Assembly (NCBI GenBank): GCA_903813345.2
Contig: CAIIXF020000001.1
Coordinates: 16,759,915-16,823,914, forward strand
Origin: Owenia fusiformis
Taxonomy: Eukaryota; Annelida; Polychaeta; Sabellida; Oweniidae
Length of the DNA: 64,000 nucleotides
Reading direction: 5' to 3'
Shown: positions 1 through 13,000 of the stretch, one piece after another
Layout: every line of letters begins with the position of its first letter
How positions within the stretch are numbered: the stretch's first letter is position 1
Made by a program: the position numbers and the translations under genes
Notes under the pieces: model-generated
Seen by the model: only the letters and a program-made list of their open reading frames with translations
The model's database searches: none
What the model was told of the DNA's origin: nothing

Positions 1-1800
1 GTTAGCCTTGTCCACTGACGAAGAAAAATCAAAAATATCGAAGACTATTAAAACACCTCAAATCTGCCCATATCAAGATCTTCTTGACACACGCATGGTA
101 TATAGGAAACAGAATGTTGGATAGAACCTTAGGTGAAAACGGGGCTGGAATCCAATGACAATATGACCGGGAAAATTATTAAAAGGTACGTGAGGATTTT
201 TTCTGTCAATGTCGGGAGCAGATTCCCGGGGATTTAGGATGCCAGTGATTGTGAATATCGGCAGAAATTAGGTACGTTCGGGGGTTTTCTTTGTAGCTAA
301 TGAAAATAGATGTTAGCCTTGATGAAATATCCAAAATTTGATATATTTTGACACCTGGACCATGATCGTTGGATACGTCTCTGCACTATTTATTCAGCCT
401 TCAACATGAGGATATCAGCAGATCCCAATAGAGGCCATTGGTTTCCATTGGTCATAGTGTATTTTTGGTATTTTTGTGATAATAATAATTTCACAATATG
501 ACACAAATTGTTTATCTCATCAAATGTGCAAATATGAAGGTTGCAATCGATTCAGGTCATACTTAAAATTAAAAGATTGTACATTTTTTCATCATTTTTT
601 CCTTACAAAATGGCTATAGAAAAATGCTCCAAAAACAACTTTTACACTTATCAAAAATCACACAACTTTGTAAAACCATCAACAAAACCAAATGCAAAAC
701 CAAAGAATATACCATTATATTTCATTATGTAGTAACATATTTGGATAAGATGTAGGGATGGGTAGGATGCAAATGGATTTTGACAGACACAAAAATACTT
801 GGTTTGGAATCTATGCCTCTACACTTCATGATTGAATTATGACCCTAATAAGTGGCCTTTACATCAAAACAGTGCTGAATATAGGTCAATAAGATACTCA
901 TTTTGAAAAATCAGATGAATTATTTTTCTCATGGGGAGATCCCAATGGAGAGTGCATATGGTCCTTTCGGGATTGCTTTCACTACTTTACACATATATTA
1001 TCAATAGTATGACATATTAACCCATTTTTCTTAAATCTTCTGTTAAATTTCATAAACTGACTCGCTTATTGGGTAAATTTTAAGGAAAACAGATTTTCAA
1101 TTCTAACAGTTTTGAGTGATTTTGTGTCAGAGCACACCTACACGGGAAATTGGAAAATTTCCAAGTTGTTGATGCTATGCAAGCATAAAAAACTTTTTCT
1201 ATTGAACACTCTGTCTACACCTAACATATATGAAAATTCAAGAATTGTTGAAAAAGTTATTCCAAAATTAGTGAGTGACATGTTTTGTGTCACCCTATAT
1301 AAAAAGAACAAAATGGGTCATAAGATAGATCCATGCGGAACTCCTGCAGTTGATAGGTGAATTTCATAATTATTAAACCTACACAAACTCCCAATGTAGT
1401 ATATGGTATGACATGCCGTAACGGTAAGGTACAACACAAAGAATGTGAATTTGCGCTAAACAGTATCTCAGGTAAATGTACCCGTGCGTTATACCCTGTA
1501 CTACATTTGGAATTTATTTAGGTTTAATTATGAAATTCACGGTCAAGTTCACTGTCTGTTCACTGGGTGTTGTTACAGACATTCACATGTAAAATATCTA
1601 GAAACTAGACCAAATCTTTCTGAAACGATGAAAACATCAGTTTGCTCAAATTGCATCATCCTCGTGATGTACCTTACCCTGTGCGTACAACTGTCACGCT
1701 TAATTTTATCTTATTAAAAAGTCTCAAAAGTACATAAGCTAGTGAGATGGCTTCTTGCTTAAGCATTTTATAATCCCATCAAAACGAGGATACAGGAAAA
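1..1800. other. unannotated intron-like or intergenic DNA
   Basis: AT-rich sequence with no convincing exon. The few open frames are short, have no splice context and match nothing I recognise. I looked for AMPK-alpha exons upstream of the one at 7072 (kinase domain end, autoinhibitory region) and found none, so this stretch is probably the inside of a long AMPK-alpha intron; that is inference. Confidence 0.4.
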
Positions 1801-1807
1801 CTATCAG

Positions 1808-2430
1808 AACGTTCATTCATCTTCCTGTCCCACTGTCCATGTGTTTGGGCGATAACTCAAATACTGGTTGACTTTGATTCAAATTTTACAGGCTTATGCC
1901 TTTCGAGCATAGGACAATTTAGCTTAGAAGGAATTTTCAAAATGGCCACTCAGTTGATGGATTTAGTCCAAAGTGTATATGTTGATACCTAGGGACAAAG
2001 GAGCTATGATAAAGAAGAGATTTTCAAGAGGGTCGATAAATTTCAAAATGGCTGCCATTTTTCATAACGAAAACATTTTCAAGATTTTAGCTAAATTGCA
2101 AGATGGCCACCATTCTTTGTAAAATAATGTTATCGTTCATAACCCAAATACCAGTTGGTTTGGTTAAAATTGTATGCGCGATATGCTGATACCTAGAGAC
2201 ACAGAGCACTGCTCGAGAAGACATTTTCAAGAGGCCATTGAATTTCAAAATGGCTGCCATTTTCAGAAAAACATAATCTTCAAATACCAGCGGACTGATT
2301 TGACTCACAGCTGATTCCTAGGGAAAGAGGAGTTCTGTTAAAGCAATTTTTCAAGATGGGGGCTATTTATCAAAACATGTTTTGTTCGGTAGGATTTACT
2401 ACTCCGTGGAGTGGCTGTTTTCTAGTTACT
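1808..2430 (+). mobile_element. tandem-core element, short copy (same family as 13884-15170)
   Basis: The copy opens with a CCATGTGTTTGGGCGATAACTC-type lead, carries repeated AAAATGGCTGCCATTTTTC modules separated by TCAAATACC..GGTT motifs, and ends at TACTCCGTGGAGTGGCTG followed by TTTTCTAGTTA. The same end is found at about 15127-15170. The modules look like degraded copies of one unit of about 150 bp. Short frames inside it are not genes. Confidence 0.7.
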
Positions 2431-2639
2431 TAAATAGAATCAGGACCAGCTTTGTCAGTCTTTAGTGCCAATAAAATGTTAAAATCTTCAGTATTTTCCG
2501 TTGAAAGAAGATCCAAGAAGGTATCAATTCTACGACCCATTTAAATATGGTATAATATTGGTTATTTCCATTCTGGGCATTATTTACTCAAAATTGTATT
2601 TCCATATGGATTTATTAAAAAGGGTTTTCATCAAACATT

Positions 2640-3900
2640 AAATGTCATTACTGTCAGAACTGCGTCAACCCCCAAAGACTTTCTCGGGGGACAGATTTTT
2701 TAGACCTAGTGCCCAAAATTCCCGGGATTTTGCGGGGCATCCACCTGAATTCGTCAAATTTCGCGGGGCATCCACCTGAATTCGTCAAATTTCGCGGGAC
2801 ATTTATGGGATTTGCGTGATTGCGCTAATAGGCCAAATTTTGATCGAAGGTCCATGTGCAGTATGCCAAGTGATTTTAGGCAGTCATATCTTTCACCATG
2901 AGTATTTTCTGGGTTTAAATACAGTGGTTTTTATTAAAATAATATGTTTTCTTTAAAGCGAAGTCCCCATGATAGTAAAATACCAATCCAACTCTCCGAA
3001 AAATTATGGATTAGGACCCCAGTTTGTCACTTTTTAAAAATTGTAAAGCTTATTTTCTAAAAAAGAGGATCTGTTTTTCTCAATTTAAACGTATCTAAAG
3101 TTTCTTCTCCACTATATTAATAACTTCTGAAAAGGGCATGGGTGTTGAAATGCGATAAAGTTAAAAAACACATTTCCCATGTTATTTTCCCTTATGTTAG
3201 GGAAAAATCATGCTATCTATTGTTTTCAGCATGATTTTGGTCATCGAAGATTGATATCTTCAAAACTAGACTTTCAATACCATTCTACTTTTGAAGATGT
3301 TTTAGACCCCTTGTTGAATAATGTTTTCATGCAATAAAAATAAGAAAAAGAAGATCCTCTTTTGAGCAAATAAGTTCAACATTTTGAAAAAATTGTTGAC
3401 GTGGGGTCCCTATTTACAATTTACAAATTGTTCAATTGATATTTTTATCATCATGGGGACTTCACTTGAAAGATAAACAAACACTCTAATTGCGGGACAG
3501 TTAACAGGGTAACCACCAAAGACTTCTTCGAGGGACAGATTTTTTAGACAAAGTACACTAAATTTGCGGGATGTCGGGGGACATTCAAGGGATTTGCGCG
3601 ATTGGGACTTAATGTAAAAGTACTCAAACCAAGTTTCCGTTATATCTTCACATATCGTTTACATTAACATAAACTTCAGGAAAAATGAAAGCACTGAGGA
3701 AGAGTAAGTAACGCATACAGGTTTTAATAATAAATTAGTGTGTACCAAATTCAGTGTAATGCGTACAACTTTTGTAATACTTTATTAGGAGGTCAAAGCC
3801 GACATTGCGGGACTTTGTGGGACATTGCGGGACACGCCTAATTTTGATCAAATTCGCGGAATAATCCCGCCATTTGCGGGACACTCGACAGCTCTAAAAT
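2640..3900. repeat. GC-flavoured dispersed repeat split by a foldback element
   Basis: Two related blocks share CAAAGACTT(T/C)(T/C)TCG.GGGACAGATTTTTTAGAC and multiple GCGGGACATT/GCGGGGCATCC motifs. One lies at about 2665-2870, the other at about 3515-3900. A direct duplication of a roughly 36-bp segment (GCGGGGCATCCACCTGAATT) sits near 2733-2800. The two blocks flank the foldback at 2951-3475, so a palindromic element probably inserted into, or between, two copies of this repeat. Confidence 0.55.
2951..3475. mobile_element. foldback MITE, about 525 bp
   Basis: The left end reads CTTTAAAGCGAAGTCCCCAT and the right end is its near reverse complement (ATGGGGACTTCACTTGAAAG). The arms stay complementary inwards, for example AAAAGAGGATCTG against AAGATCCTCTTTT. 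No transposase frame is present, so it is non-autonomous. Confidence 0.75.
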
Positions 3901-3917
3901 GATGTTGGATTTAGAGG

Positions 3918-4030
3918 TTATGTCACTATCGTGGCATATATGCCCGAGGTCTCAGTGATATATGGCCCGACCTTGGGAGGGACATTGATCTCTGAGAACC
4001 GAGGGCATATGTGCCACGATAGTGACATAA
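3918..4030. repeat. perfect-ended hairpin, about 113 bp
   Basis: TTATGTCACTATCGTGGCAT at the left is mirrored by GTGCCACGATAGTGACATAA at the right, with a short loop containing CCCGACCTTGGGAGGGAC. This is a small palindromic element or a foldback core. Confidence 0.7.
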
Positions 4031-4035
4031 ATGAT

Positions 4036-4287
4036 TTATAACATACCTATGATGATGTAGACTGGTCAGAGAGTACCGTTTTCTTATAGAATTGACAAAC
4101 AAATGGTTTGAAAATGATTGAAATGAGTTTAGAAAAATTGCTCGCGCAGTTTTATCTTCGATTGATTGGTTATAACGTCAGCGCCTTGACCAATCAAAAA
4201 GTTAGCGGGCGTGGGCTTTTCAAAACTTATATTGGCCCGCTGTCTTGTGTACACTTTGCACTATACATCATCATAGGTATGTTATAA
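4036..4287. mobile_element. MITE with TTATAACATACCTATGATGATGTA termini
   Basis: About 252 bp bounded by an inverted repeat of about 22 bp, TTATAACATACCTATGATGA on the left and TCATCATAGGTATGTTATAA on the right. No coding sequence. Confidence 0.7.
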
Positions 4288-4737
4288 TGCTTTGTATTTA
4301 CCATTCTTGCATTATATGGTGCAAAATTAAAATATTGGCTCTCTTTGAAATTGTGCTATTGAATAGTTTCCAATATAAGGTTTACACTTAGAGATTGCTT
4401 TTCTTTCTGGGCTTCTTTAAGGTTTTTAGTAATTTCCCTAATTTGATGTTAATACTTAGATATTTAGCATTACAGGATTATATTCCATTTGAAGGTTGAA
4501 TAATAATCATGCTTGATAAAACGCATTATTTGTTATAAAAATGTTATTTTGTGGGAAATTTGTGCAATGAAAAATGGGGTATGGGAACTTTATTAAGACA
4601 ATTATATTGACCTAACATCCTTCCATTTTGGTCAATAGGGTTTATTGTACAAGTAATTTCATCCTTATTCTCCATATATCATATGTAGCAAATTTAGATA
4701 TAATATGATAATCATTGCTACATCTAAACAATATCAT

Positions 4738-5215
4738 GTTTGCAACTTAAAATCTTGAAAAAGTTGAAAATACTCCAAAAATAGCGAAAAAAATGGGAAA
4801 AGTAAAAAGCATGTAAAATCTTGAATTCTCAAAATCCCAGTTATTTTATTGCAGATAATGAAAGCCCTAATGCTCCTCTTTCCAACAGTAATACTCACTG
4901 TACATGGGACATCTGGCTTTTTTGGCAAATTGGATCCAAAGATGGTTGCCATTTCGTCTCTATATTGACCCTCATGTTTACAACTAAAATCACGAAAACC
5001 TTGAAGAAATGGCCGAAAACATCGAAAAAAAAGTTAAAAGTAAAATGCTTGTAAAATCTTGAAAACCCAAAATCCCAGTTATTTTATTGCAGATTATGAA
5101 AGCTCTAATGCTCCTCTTTCCAACAGTAATACCCACTCTACATGGGGCATCTGGCTTATTAAACAAACTGGGTCCAAAGATGGCTGCCATTTCATCTCTT
5201 AATTGACCCATGTTC
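4738..5215. repeat. direct tandem duplication, unit about 245 bp
   Basis: Two neighbouring copies share CCCAGTTATTTTATTGCAGA, TGCTCCTCTTTCCAACAGTA and CCAAAGATGG(T/C)TGCCATTTC in the same order. The copies differ at scattered bases, so the duplication is not very recent. Frames inside it on both strands are shadows of each other. Confidence 0.7.
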
Positions 5216-7071
5216 CAGAATAGGCTCCGTAACCATGGCAACCATTGTGACGTCATAATAAACAATACATATGAACTCTTCAACATGTCCCATATACAAA
5301 TCAAATAGTTATTAACTGGTTTTGGAACATCTTCTTAGCATACCATAAGCTGGAAATATATCTTTTTTCACTGATTTTGGTGCATTTTCTAGGTTGTAAA
5401 AATACAACAAACATGGGTTGCTTAGCAACGGTGTCATACACTAACCAATCATCTGTGAGAAAAATGAATGACATATTTTGGCTTCCCAATGGTCATACTT
5501 TCATATAATAATGAAATTTTTGAAATATAAAATTTGACCTGTGCCACCTCCTGCCCCCTTTTTACAAATAGTGCCTCTTAAAAAGAAACAATTACATTTT
5601 CTTGTTCCTTAGAATTGTGTTGCTGTCTTAATGTATGCATGTTTAAAACTTTCATTGCATTAATATATCTATCAGTCATGATTTTTAATTATATTTTGCA
5701 TGAAATAAGCCAATCATATTTTATTTATTGTAACATTAGCGATCAATTAATTTTTGGAATGACATATGTATATGTTGGCTCATAATATGGTAATAATAAT
5801 AATGGTTTATGTACAGTACATGTATTAAATTAACTCACTGTTTTGATTATACAAGTCAAGAATCTTTCATTATCCAAAAATATTTCTAGCTATTCATCTT
5901 TCTAAAATTCTTTTACATCTGTCCTGCATTTGCATATCCAAAGGTTAAAGGCAATATGTATGTTCAAATACTGACCAAATATTATGAATTCATTCTTGGT
6001 ATTTTTGAAGTAATTGCTTTAAAGTACAGAGCTGAGGAAACCAACCAGGGTAGTTTTCTTGTAATATGTAAAATGTAAATGAATGGGAGCAATTGTGTTC
6101 GTTATTTATTGAACAGCCCTCACACATATTTTTAAGAAATCTGTCTTATATCTCGAACAACTCAGTTACCAACACTAATGTCGTGAAATATTATTGGACG
6201 TTTCCATATTCTCTATACCTCCCATCTACAAAGCCCCAGAGTGTCCTCTGTAATTCATGAGCAAAACAATTAACAGAAACATAATGAATATTTAATGGAT
6301 ACTTAAAAGAATATTTAAGTGAAGCAATCAAGATCTTCTTACTGAATAGTTCCAATTTTCCAATATTTCCAAACTTCTCTTACCCCGTCATATTTTTGGG
6401 TTTACAAAGGATTGAAGAGCTGAGAGTTCCATCTAAAAATGTCACTATTTTACCATCTTTGGTCTCGATCATGAAGATGTCATGCGGACAGCGTGAATGT
6501 AATATTTAACTGTAAACCAAAATAGCTGGCTGGGATTTTGCTATGATGAAGAAGCATAACGCTTGCACTCGCTCAGTGCTCGATAGTTAACTGGAGTTTG
6601 CATTGGACTGGGAATGAACCATTTCCTTTTTGTGGTCACACCTACCAAATACAGTTGGCAAAAACAGAGTGTGGCAATATAATGTTTAACCCATAGAACC
6701 CTTGTCAGTTTACCTAGTACCTTTGAGTCAGCTTTTAACGTTAACTTGATTCATATGTGTATTGTTGTGTGGTACAACATTGAAATTGAATTAGATATGA
6801 AAGAGATACATTTGAGATTCAGGCAAGTTGGATAAACATTTGATTGGTTTCTTACCTTTGACATCATAAAATAACATTTTATGCTTACGCTGAAAAAAGG
6901 AAATACAGAGTTCATATGTGACGTCATAAGTAGATTTTTCGGCAAATTACATTTACAGTAAAATTCTGTCAATCACTTTATATCCAAGAGGTGGCTTAAT
7001 TTCTTTGATTGGTCAACTGTGTAAAGAATACATGATAAACTTATTCATGTTGTTTATTTACTTTACTTTAG
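5216..7071. other. AT-rich non-coding sequence before the first AMPK-alpha exon
   Basis: No exon, repeat family or hairpin that I can support. A CTTTACTTTAG acceptor closes it at 7071, so at least its right part is intron of the AMPK-alpha gene. Confidence 0.5.
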
Positions 7072-10000
7072 AAACATGCTGCAGCTATGGATAATAGGCA
7101 ATCAACTTCTGGCACAAGTCCAATGAGGCACCCAGAGAGAATGAATGGTGAGTTGAACTCAGCCGTGAGAATAAAATGTGCTAAGTGATCTAAAATAAGT
7201 GGTGACATAAAAACATGTTGTTATAGACACCGACTTTTTTCTGGGTGGCATTCAGAGTTCAGGGTCTGTAACAAATGGCATGTGGTGACATTTTGCATGT
7301 TAATGCCTTCTTTTCTTTTCCAATGCCTAATCTTACACTAACATATCTGGTTACCTGGTTCATAACTTAAAAAAAGTTTAAACTTTCCAATAGAACTTTG
7401 TGGCTCATTTGTCCTCTCTGCTAACACTTTCTTTGGCATTAAAGTATATTTATATAATTACTTGATGAACGTGAGCATTTGAAAGAGGAGATGGAACAAA
7501 GGTTATTTGTTATATTTCCAGAGCCTAAGGATCTTACTGCGACTCTTGACCCTCTTGCTAGTGAAAAGAAACGAGCAGTTCCTATCAAGAAAGCAAAATG
7601 GCATTTAGGTTAGTCAATTCAATGCAGTCAAGTTACTGTACTTCAAATTGCATTCAGTTCAAGTCAGATTAATTTTGGGGGATTTTTTTCAATTTTATTT
7701 AATATTTGAAAGGTACCTCAACATATCAATGTAGTTTTTATCACACCATCGGTGGGATATAGTCGTCCTACTGATCGTGGTCGTGGTCGTGGTCGTGATC
7801 GTGATCGTCCCGCTTTTTGTCATCTCCGTTTAAGGAAAACTGCTCATCAGATTTTCTCCAAATTCGCAGAGATGATAGAGCATATGAAGTACTAGAGCTG
7901 ATTAACTTTTGGGTGGCCATCTTGTTTTCTGGCGGCCATTTTGAAGGTTTTTCGAAAAATCTTGTCATCGCCATTTCAGGAAAACCGCTCATTGGATTTC
8001 CTTCAAATTTACACAAATGATAGAGGATATAAAGAACTAGAGCTGATTAACTTTTGGGTGGCCATCTTGTTTTCTGGCAGCCATTTTGAAGATTTTTCGA
8101 AAAATCTTGTCATCGCCATTTCAGAAAATCCGCTCATCGGATTTCCTTCAAATTTACACACATGATAGAGGATATCAAGTACTAGAGCTGATTAACTTTT
8201 GGGCCGCCATCTTGTTTTCTGGTGGCCATTTTGAAGGTTTTTCGAAAAATCTTGTCATCGCCATTTCAGGAAAACCGCTCATCGGATTTCCTTCAAATTT
8301 ACACAAATGATAGAGGATATCAAGTACTAGAGCTGATTAACTTTTGGGCGGCCATCTTGTTTTCTGGTGGCCATTTTGAAGGTTTTTTGAAAAATCTTGT
8401 CATCGCCATTTTAGGAAAACCGCTCATCGGATTTCCTTCAAATTTACACAAATGATAGAGGATATCAAGTACTAGAGCTGATTAACTTTTGGGCGGCCAT
8501 CTTGTTTTCTGGTGGCCATTTTGAAGGTTTTTTGAAAAATCTTGTCATCGCCGTTTCAGGAAAACCACTCATCGGATTTCCTTCAAATTTACACACATGA
8601 TAGAGGATATCAAGTACTAGAGCTGATTAACTTTGTGGCAGCCATCTTGTTTTCTGGTGGCCATTTGAAGTTTTTTCGAAAAAATCTTGTCATCGCCAAT
8701 TTAGGAAAACCGCTCATCGGATTTCCTTCAAATTCGCACAGATGATAGAGGATATCAAGTACTAGAGCTGATTAACTTTGTGGCAGCCATCTTGTTTTCT
8801 GGTGGCCATTTGAAGTTTTTTCGAAAAAATCTTGTCATCGCCAATTTAGGAAAACCGCTCATCGGATTTCCTTCAAATTCGCACAGATGATAGAGGATAT
8901 CAAGTACTAGAGCTGATTAACTTTTGGGCGGCCATCTTGTTTTCTGGTTGCCATTTTTAAGGTTTTTCGAAAAATCTTGTCATTGCCATTTCAGGAAAAC
9001 TGCTCATCGGATTTCCTGTACATGATAGGGGATATCAAGTTCTAGAACTTATTAAATTTTGGGTGGCCATTTTGTTTTCTGGCAGCCATTTAGAAGGTTT
9101 TTCGATAAATCTTCTCATCGAAAACAATCCACTTTGTCATATTGCCTTAAATTTTAGCTCAAGATGTGAGCTATTGATTAATATGACCACAGCCAACATT
9201 TTTTTTCTTGTTCTTGAAATTTGTAAACATAATAGGAGAACAGTTTTCCTGGTTCATAGTGTCTGCCTATTTGATGGTGTGATCTCGTTCACGTCCTGTG
9301 CCTTGTTAGTCTCAAGACACAAAACAGTTTTTACGCTTGATTTTTCATTGATCTTGCATTATTCCTTCATAGTTAGGCTCATAACTTTTCATACGACCCT
9401 CGTACATCCCATCTTTTACAACTTAATTTGTGGAATGAATTAAAGGAATTGAAAGAATCTCCACGAAGTGACCAAGAAATACTTCTAGAATAACAAACAT
9501 GACTTTTTCACTTTATGAAGTTCACCGTTAGATATTTGAAGTGCATGTACCTGTTAACTTTAAAATCATATTCCCATATATTTCAATCCTTAGTTGTGTT
9601 AACCAGCCAAACTTTTACATTGTATGTATTTGAAAATAAAAATGTTTGCATTCATTCAAGGTCTATTGACAGATCTTGTCTTTTGCAGGTATTAGATCAC
9701 AAAGCAGACCTCAAGACATAATGCATGAAGTATTCAGAGCCATGAAACAACTAGACTATGTAAGTAATCACACTGGTTGGTCTGCTAGTTAGTAGTCATT
9801 TATATCCAATGAATGAAGCTTGTATCCACTGAATAAAAGGTAAAGGATAGGTATCGATATGGAGAACTGAATCCAACAATGTTTTTCTCTTAAACCAATC
9901 ATTGAAAACATTCTGTAAAAAAAACATGGTATTTTATGTAATGTTGACTGATTGACAACAATTTAATGCGAAAATTATTTAGAAATATTTTATATAACTG

Positions 10001-13000
10001 TTTTTGTTAACATTTTTTGTTTTTTAGTGCAATTGTTTTTGTATCCAATGAATGAAGCTTGTATCTAGGGATTGCAAACCTCTATACAATCTTATCTATT
10101 TGTTTTGATTTGCATGTAGTTTTCACTTTAATTAAAACAAGTATTTTCTCTGACATATATTATATTCCCATATTAGGAGTTTATATTCACATGAGATATA
10201 ACTCAAAACAACACTTAAAGCCCCTCTGACAGTATTATATCCAAATAATCAGGATGAATAAAAGGTAAAGGATAGGTATCGATATGGAGAACTGAATCCA
10301 ACAATGTTTTTCTCTTAAACCAATCATTGAAAACATTCTGTAAAAAAAACATGGTATTTTATGTAATGTTGACTGATTGACAACAATTTAATGCAAAAAT
10401 TATTTAGAAATATTTTATATAACTGTTTTTGTTAACATTTTTTGTTTTTTAGTGCAATTGTTTTTGCTCCTTTCTACCAATTCTTGAGAATTAAATAAAA
10501 TGTCTTTCCGAACCTTGTTGGAACAAAATAGCATATACAACATGTTTTTAGACCTCTCAATATTAAAGTTATACAAATGAATTTTTGGTTGATTTTAAAA
10601 AAGTATTCAAAAAATTAAAACAAAATCCCCCAAAATAGATAAAAATCAAGAAAAACCTTTTATTTCATTAACAAGATACTTTTTTAAAATCAACCAAAAT
10701 TTCCTTTGTACAATTACAATATTGAGAGACCTAAACATGTTGTGTTTATGTCGTTTTGTTGCAATGAGGTTCGGAAAGATCTTTCATTTCACTCTGGAAA
10801 CATGATACCAAGAACAAAACAAGTGTTTGATGTGTTTTTTAAAACAATATAAATAAAAGTATGTATATCTATTTCAAATTATATTGTTACCATTCAAAAG
10901 ATGGCCATTAAATTGACAATTTGTAAGATTTTCAGAAATTTCTGATGACTGGTTTAAGAGAAACGTGTGTTCAAAAAGTTCGCCATATCGATACCCATTC
11001 TTTAGAATGAACAATCTTTTTCTTTTTAAAAATACATATAACAATAGGAAATCCTCTATTTAGTGTATTCTCTTTTGGTTATAGGAATGGAAAGTAGTGA
11101 ACCCTTTCCATATCAGAGTGAGGCGAGCGAATCCTGTCACAGGAAAACATGTAAGTTGATTTTCTTTTTTTGAAATATTCCCAGGAGGATTCCTCAGTTC
11201 ACAAAGTCATGATTTTTCTTTTTAATATTTCAATTTATTTATTGCCTTGTGCATGGCTGAATAGAAAATGCTTTAAAAGATGTTTTTAAACATTCACTGT
11301 CCTTTTTGAGACTCGTATGGAAGATTGGTAGGCTGGCCCCTTGTGAAAAACTCTTATGCAAAATGATTTCTGTATTTTGCTCAAATCAATGAATCACTTA
11401 CAGTACATATCTTTACAAATCCATGACAGGTTTCTCCACATATTTAAAGTGAGTGGTAAAGAGTTCATCAACATTTGTGAATGTTCTAATTAAAAGTGAA
11501 GTTTTCTCTCCAGAAATCTTATTTGTCAATCAGTACTTAAAATTTTAGATGGAAAATTTACCATAATCGATAATCGCCGTAATAAGCGCCCACCAGTTTC
11601 AGAGATTTGTTTGCGATTGTCAAGGTCATGTCAGGGTCATGAACTTTCTTGTTTCTTTTTAAGATTTCTCAACTTTTACATGTCTTTTACACGAAAAATT
11701 ATGATCTGTCATCAAATTAAAAAACAAGGTATAACTTTAGATATTTTCGAATACACCAATATGTTTAAGGAAAGATTTTAGAGTAGATTTCAATTATGCT
11801 TTTGTTTTTCTGATTCGTGGCTCAGGAAATTCAAAATGGCTGCCTAGAGCAGGAATTTGCTATTACTTAGAAATCTGTTCAAAGTGTGGTTACATTAAGT
11901 TTGATTAGATCTCTTGAACATGTTTAAATTGGTGGAAATTCTGATATATCTCTAATGTATGTCTTTTAATATCTGCCAATTTAATCAAGGGTAGAGTAGA
12001 TGATAAACAATACTTGTGACATATACATGAATTTAGTGTTCATTGCTACTTCTTGGAGTTGGCGATTTCTTGTTATTTACATTTAGTATGAAAACAATAG
12101 CAAATACAAGCATTTGATGATTGAGAGTGAGATATGCTTGAGTCATACAATAAAATGTGAATCAGTGTATTTATGTCATCTTCACAATCAATATGATATC
12201 AAAATAGGAATAATATCATATTTTTATCATTATTCTGGTTGAGTTGAGTCATACAATTAAATGTGAATCAGTGTCTATATATCATTTTCACAATCAATAT
12301 GATATCAAAATAGGAATAATATCATATTTTTATCATTATTCTGGTTGAACCATACACGGTTTATTTATTTTTTGAACATCAGTTTTTATAGTTCCATAAT
12401 TTACATTATATGAAAAAATATCATTTAGTTCGATCTTTGGCTTGCTGCGCCAATTTCTGATCTGTGGAATTCAGCAATTGTCCCTGTTTCCTTGCCAAAA
12501 ATAATTTCTTGATGACATTGATATGAGAGCATGGTATGTCTAATATTGTTCTAATTTGACGTCATTGCTATTTGCTATTTGTCTGGTCAAAATGTTGTTA
12601 TTTAATTTTCTGTGTGCATTTAAAAGTTTTTGTTATTAGTTTAAGATGAATCACTCAATGCAATTCTTAACAAATAAATGTGATAGTACAAAGCATATTA
12701 TATCTAGTATATCTTTACTACATCTATTAATTAAATGCACCTCAACTCATATAAGTAATTTTAAACAATTACATTTACACCAGTACTCTCTGATTAATGT
12801 TTTAGCCAAACTTAGTCTTTTTTAGTCCTTTGAAGTTCTAGGTTAGTTTGCTTAACATTAATCATCATAAATAATTATTACAATTTAAGAAGAAAGTTTA
12901 TAAGGGATATAGATAAGCCTTCCATTTGTCAGTATGAGATTATGAAAAGTGACCCCCCTTGGCAAAAGCTGGCTACGGGCCTGGATAGTTTATATGTCAA

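Noticed and set aside
1-7071. Search for the preceding AMPK-alpha exons (autoinhibitory region and kinase domain)
   Set aside because: No sequence coding for the expected conserved blocks was found; they most likely lie left of the window.
7817-8745. Series of overlapping 67-77 residue frames with similar proteins
   Set aside because: They recur with the 145-bp repeat period, change frame from unit to unit and have no splice context; they are products of the satellite-like array.
9063-9443. 126-residue plus-strand frame
   Set aside because: It begins inside the last decayed satellite unit and continues into intron sequence without recognisable domains or splice sites.
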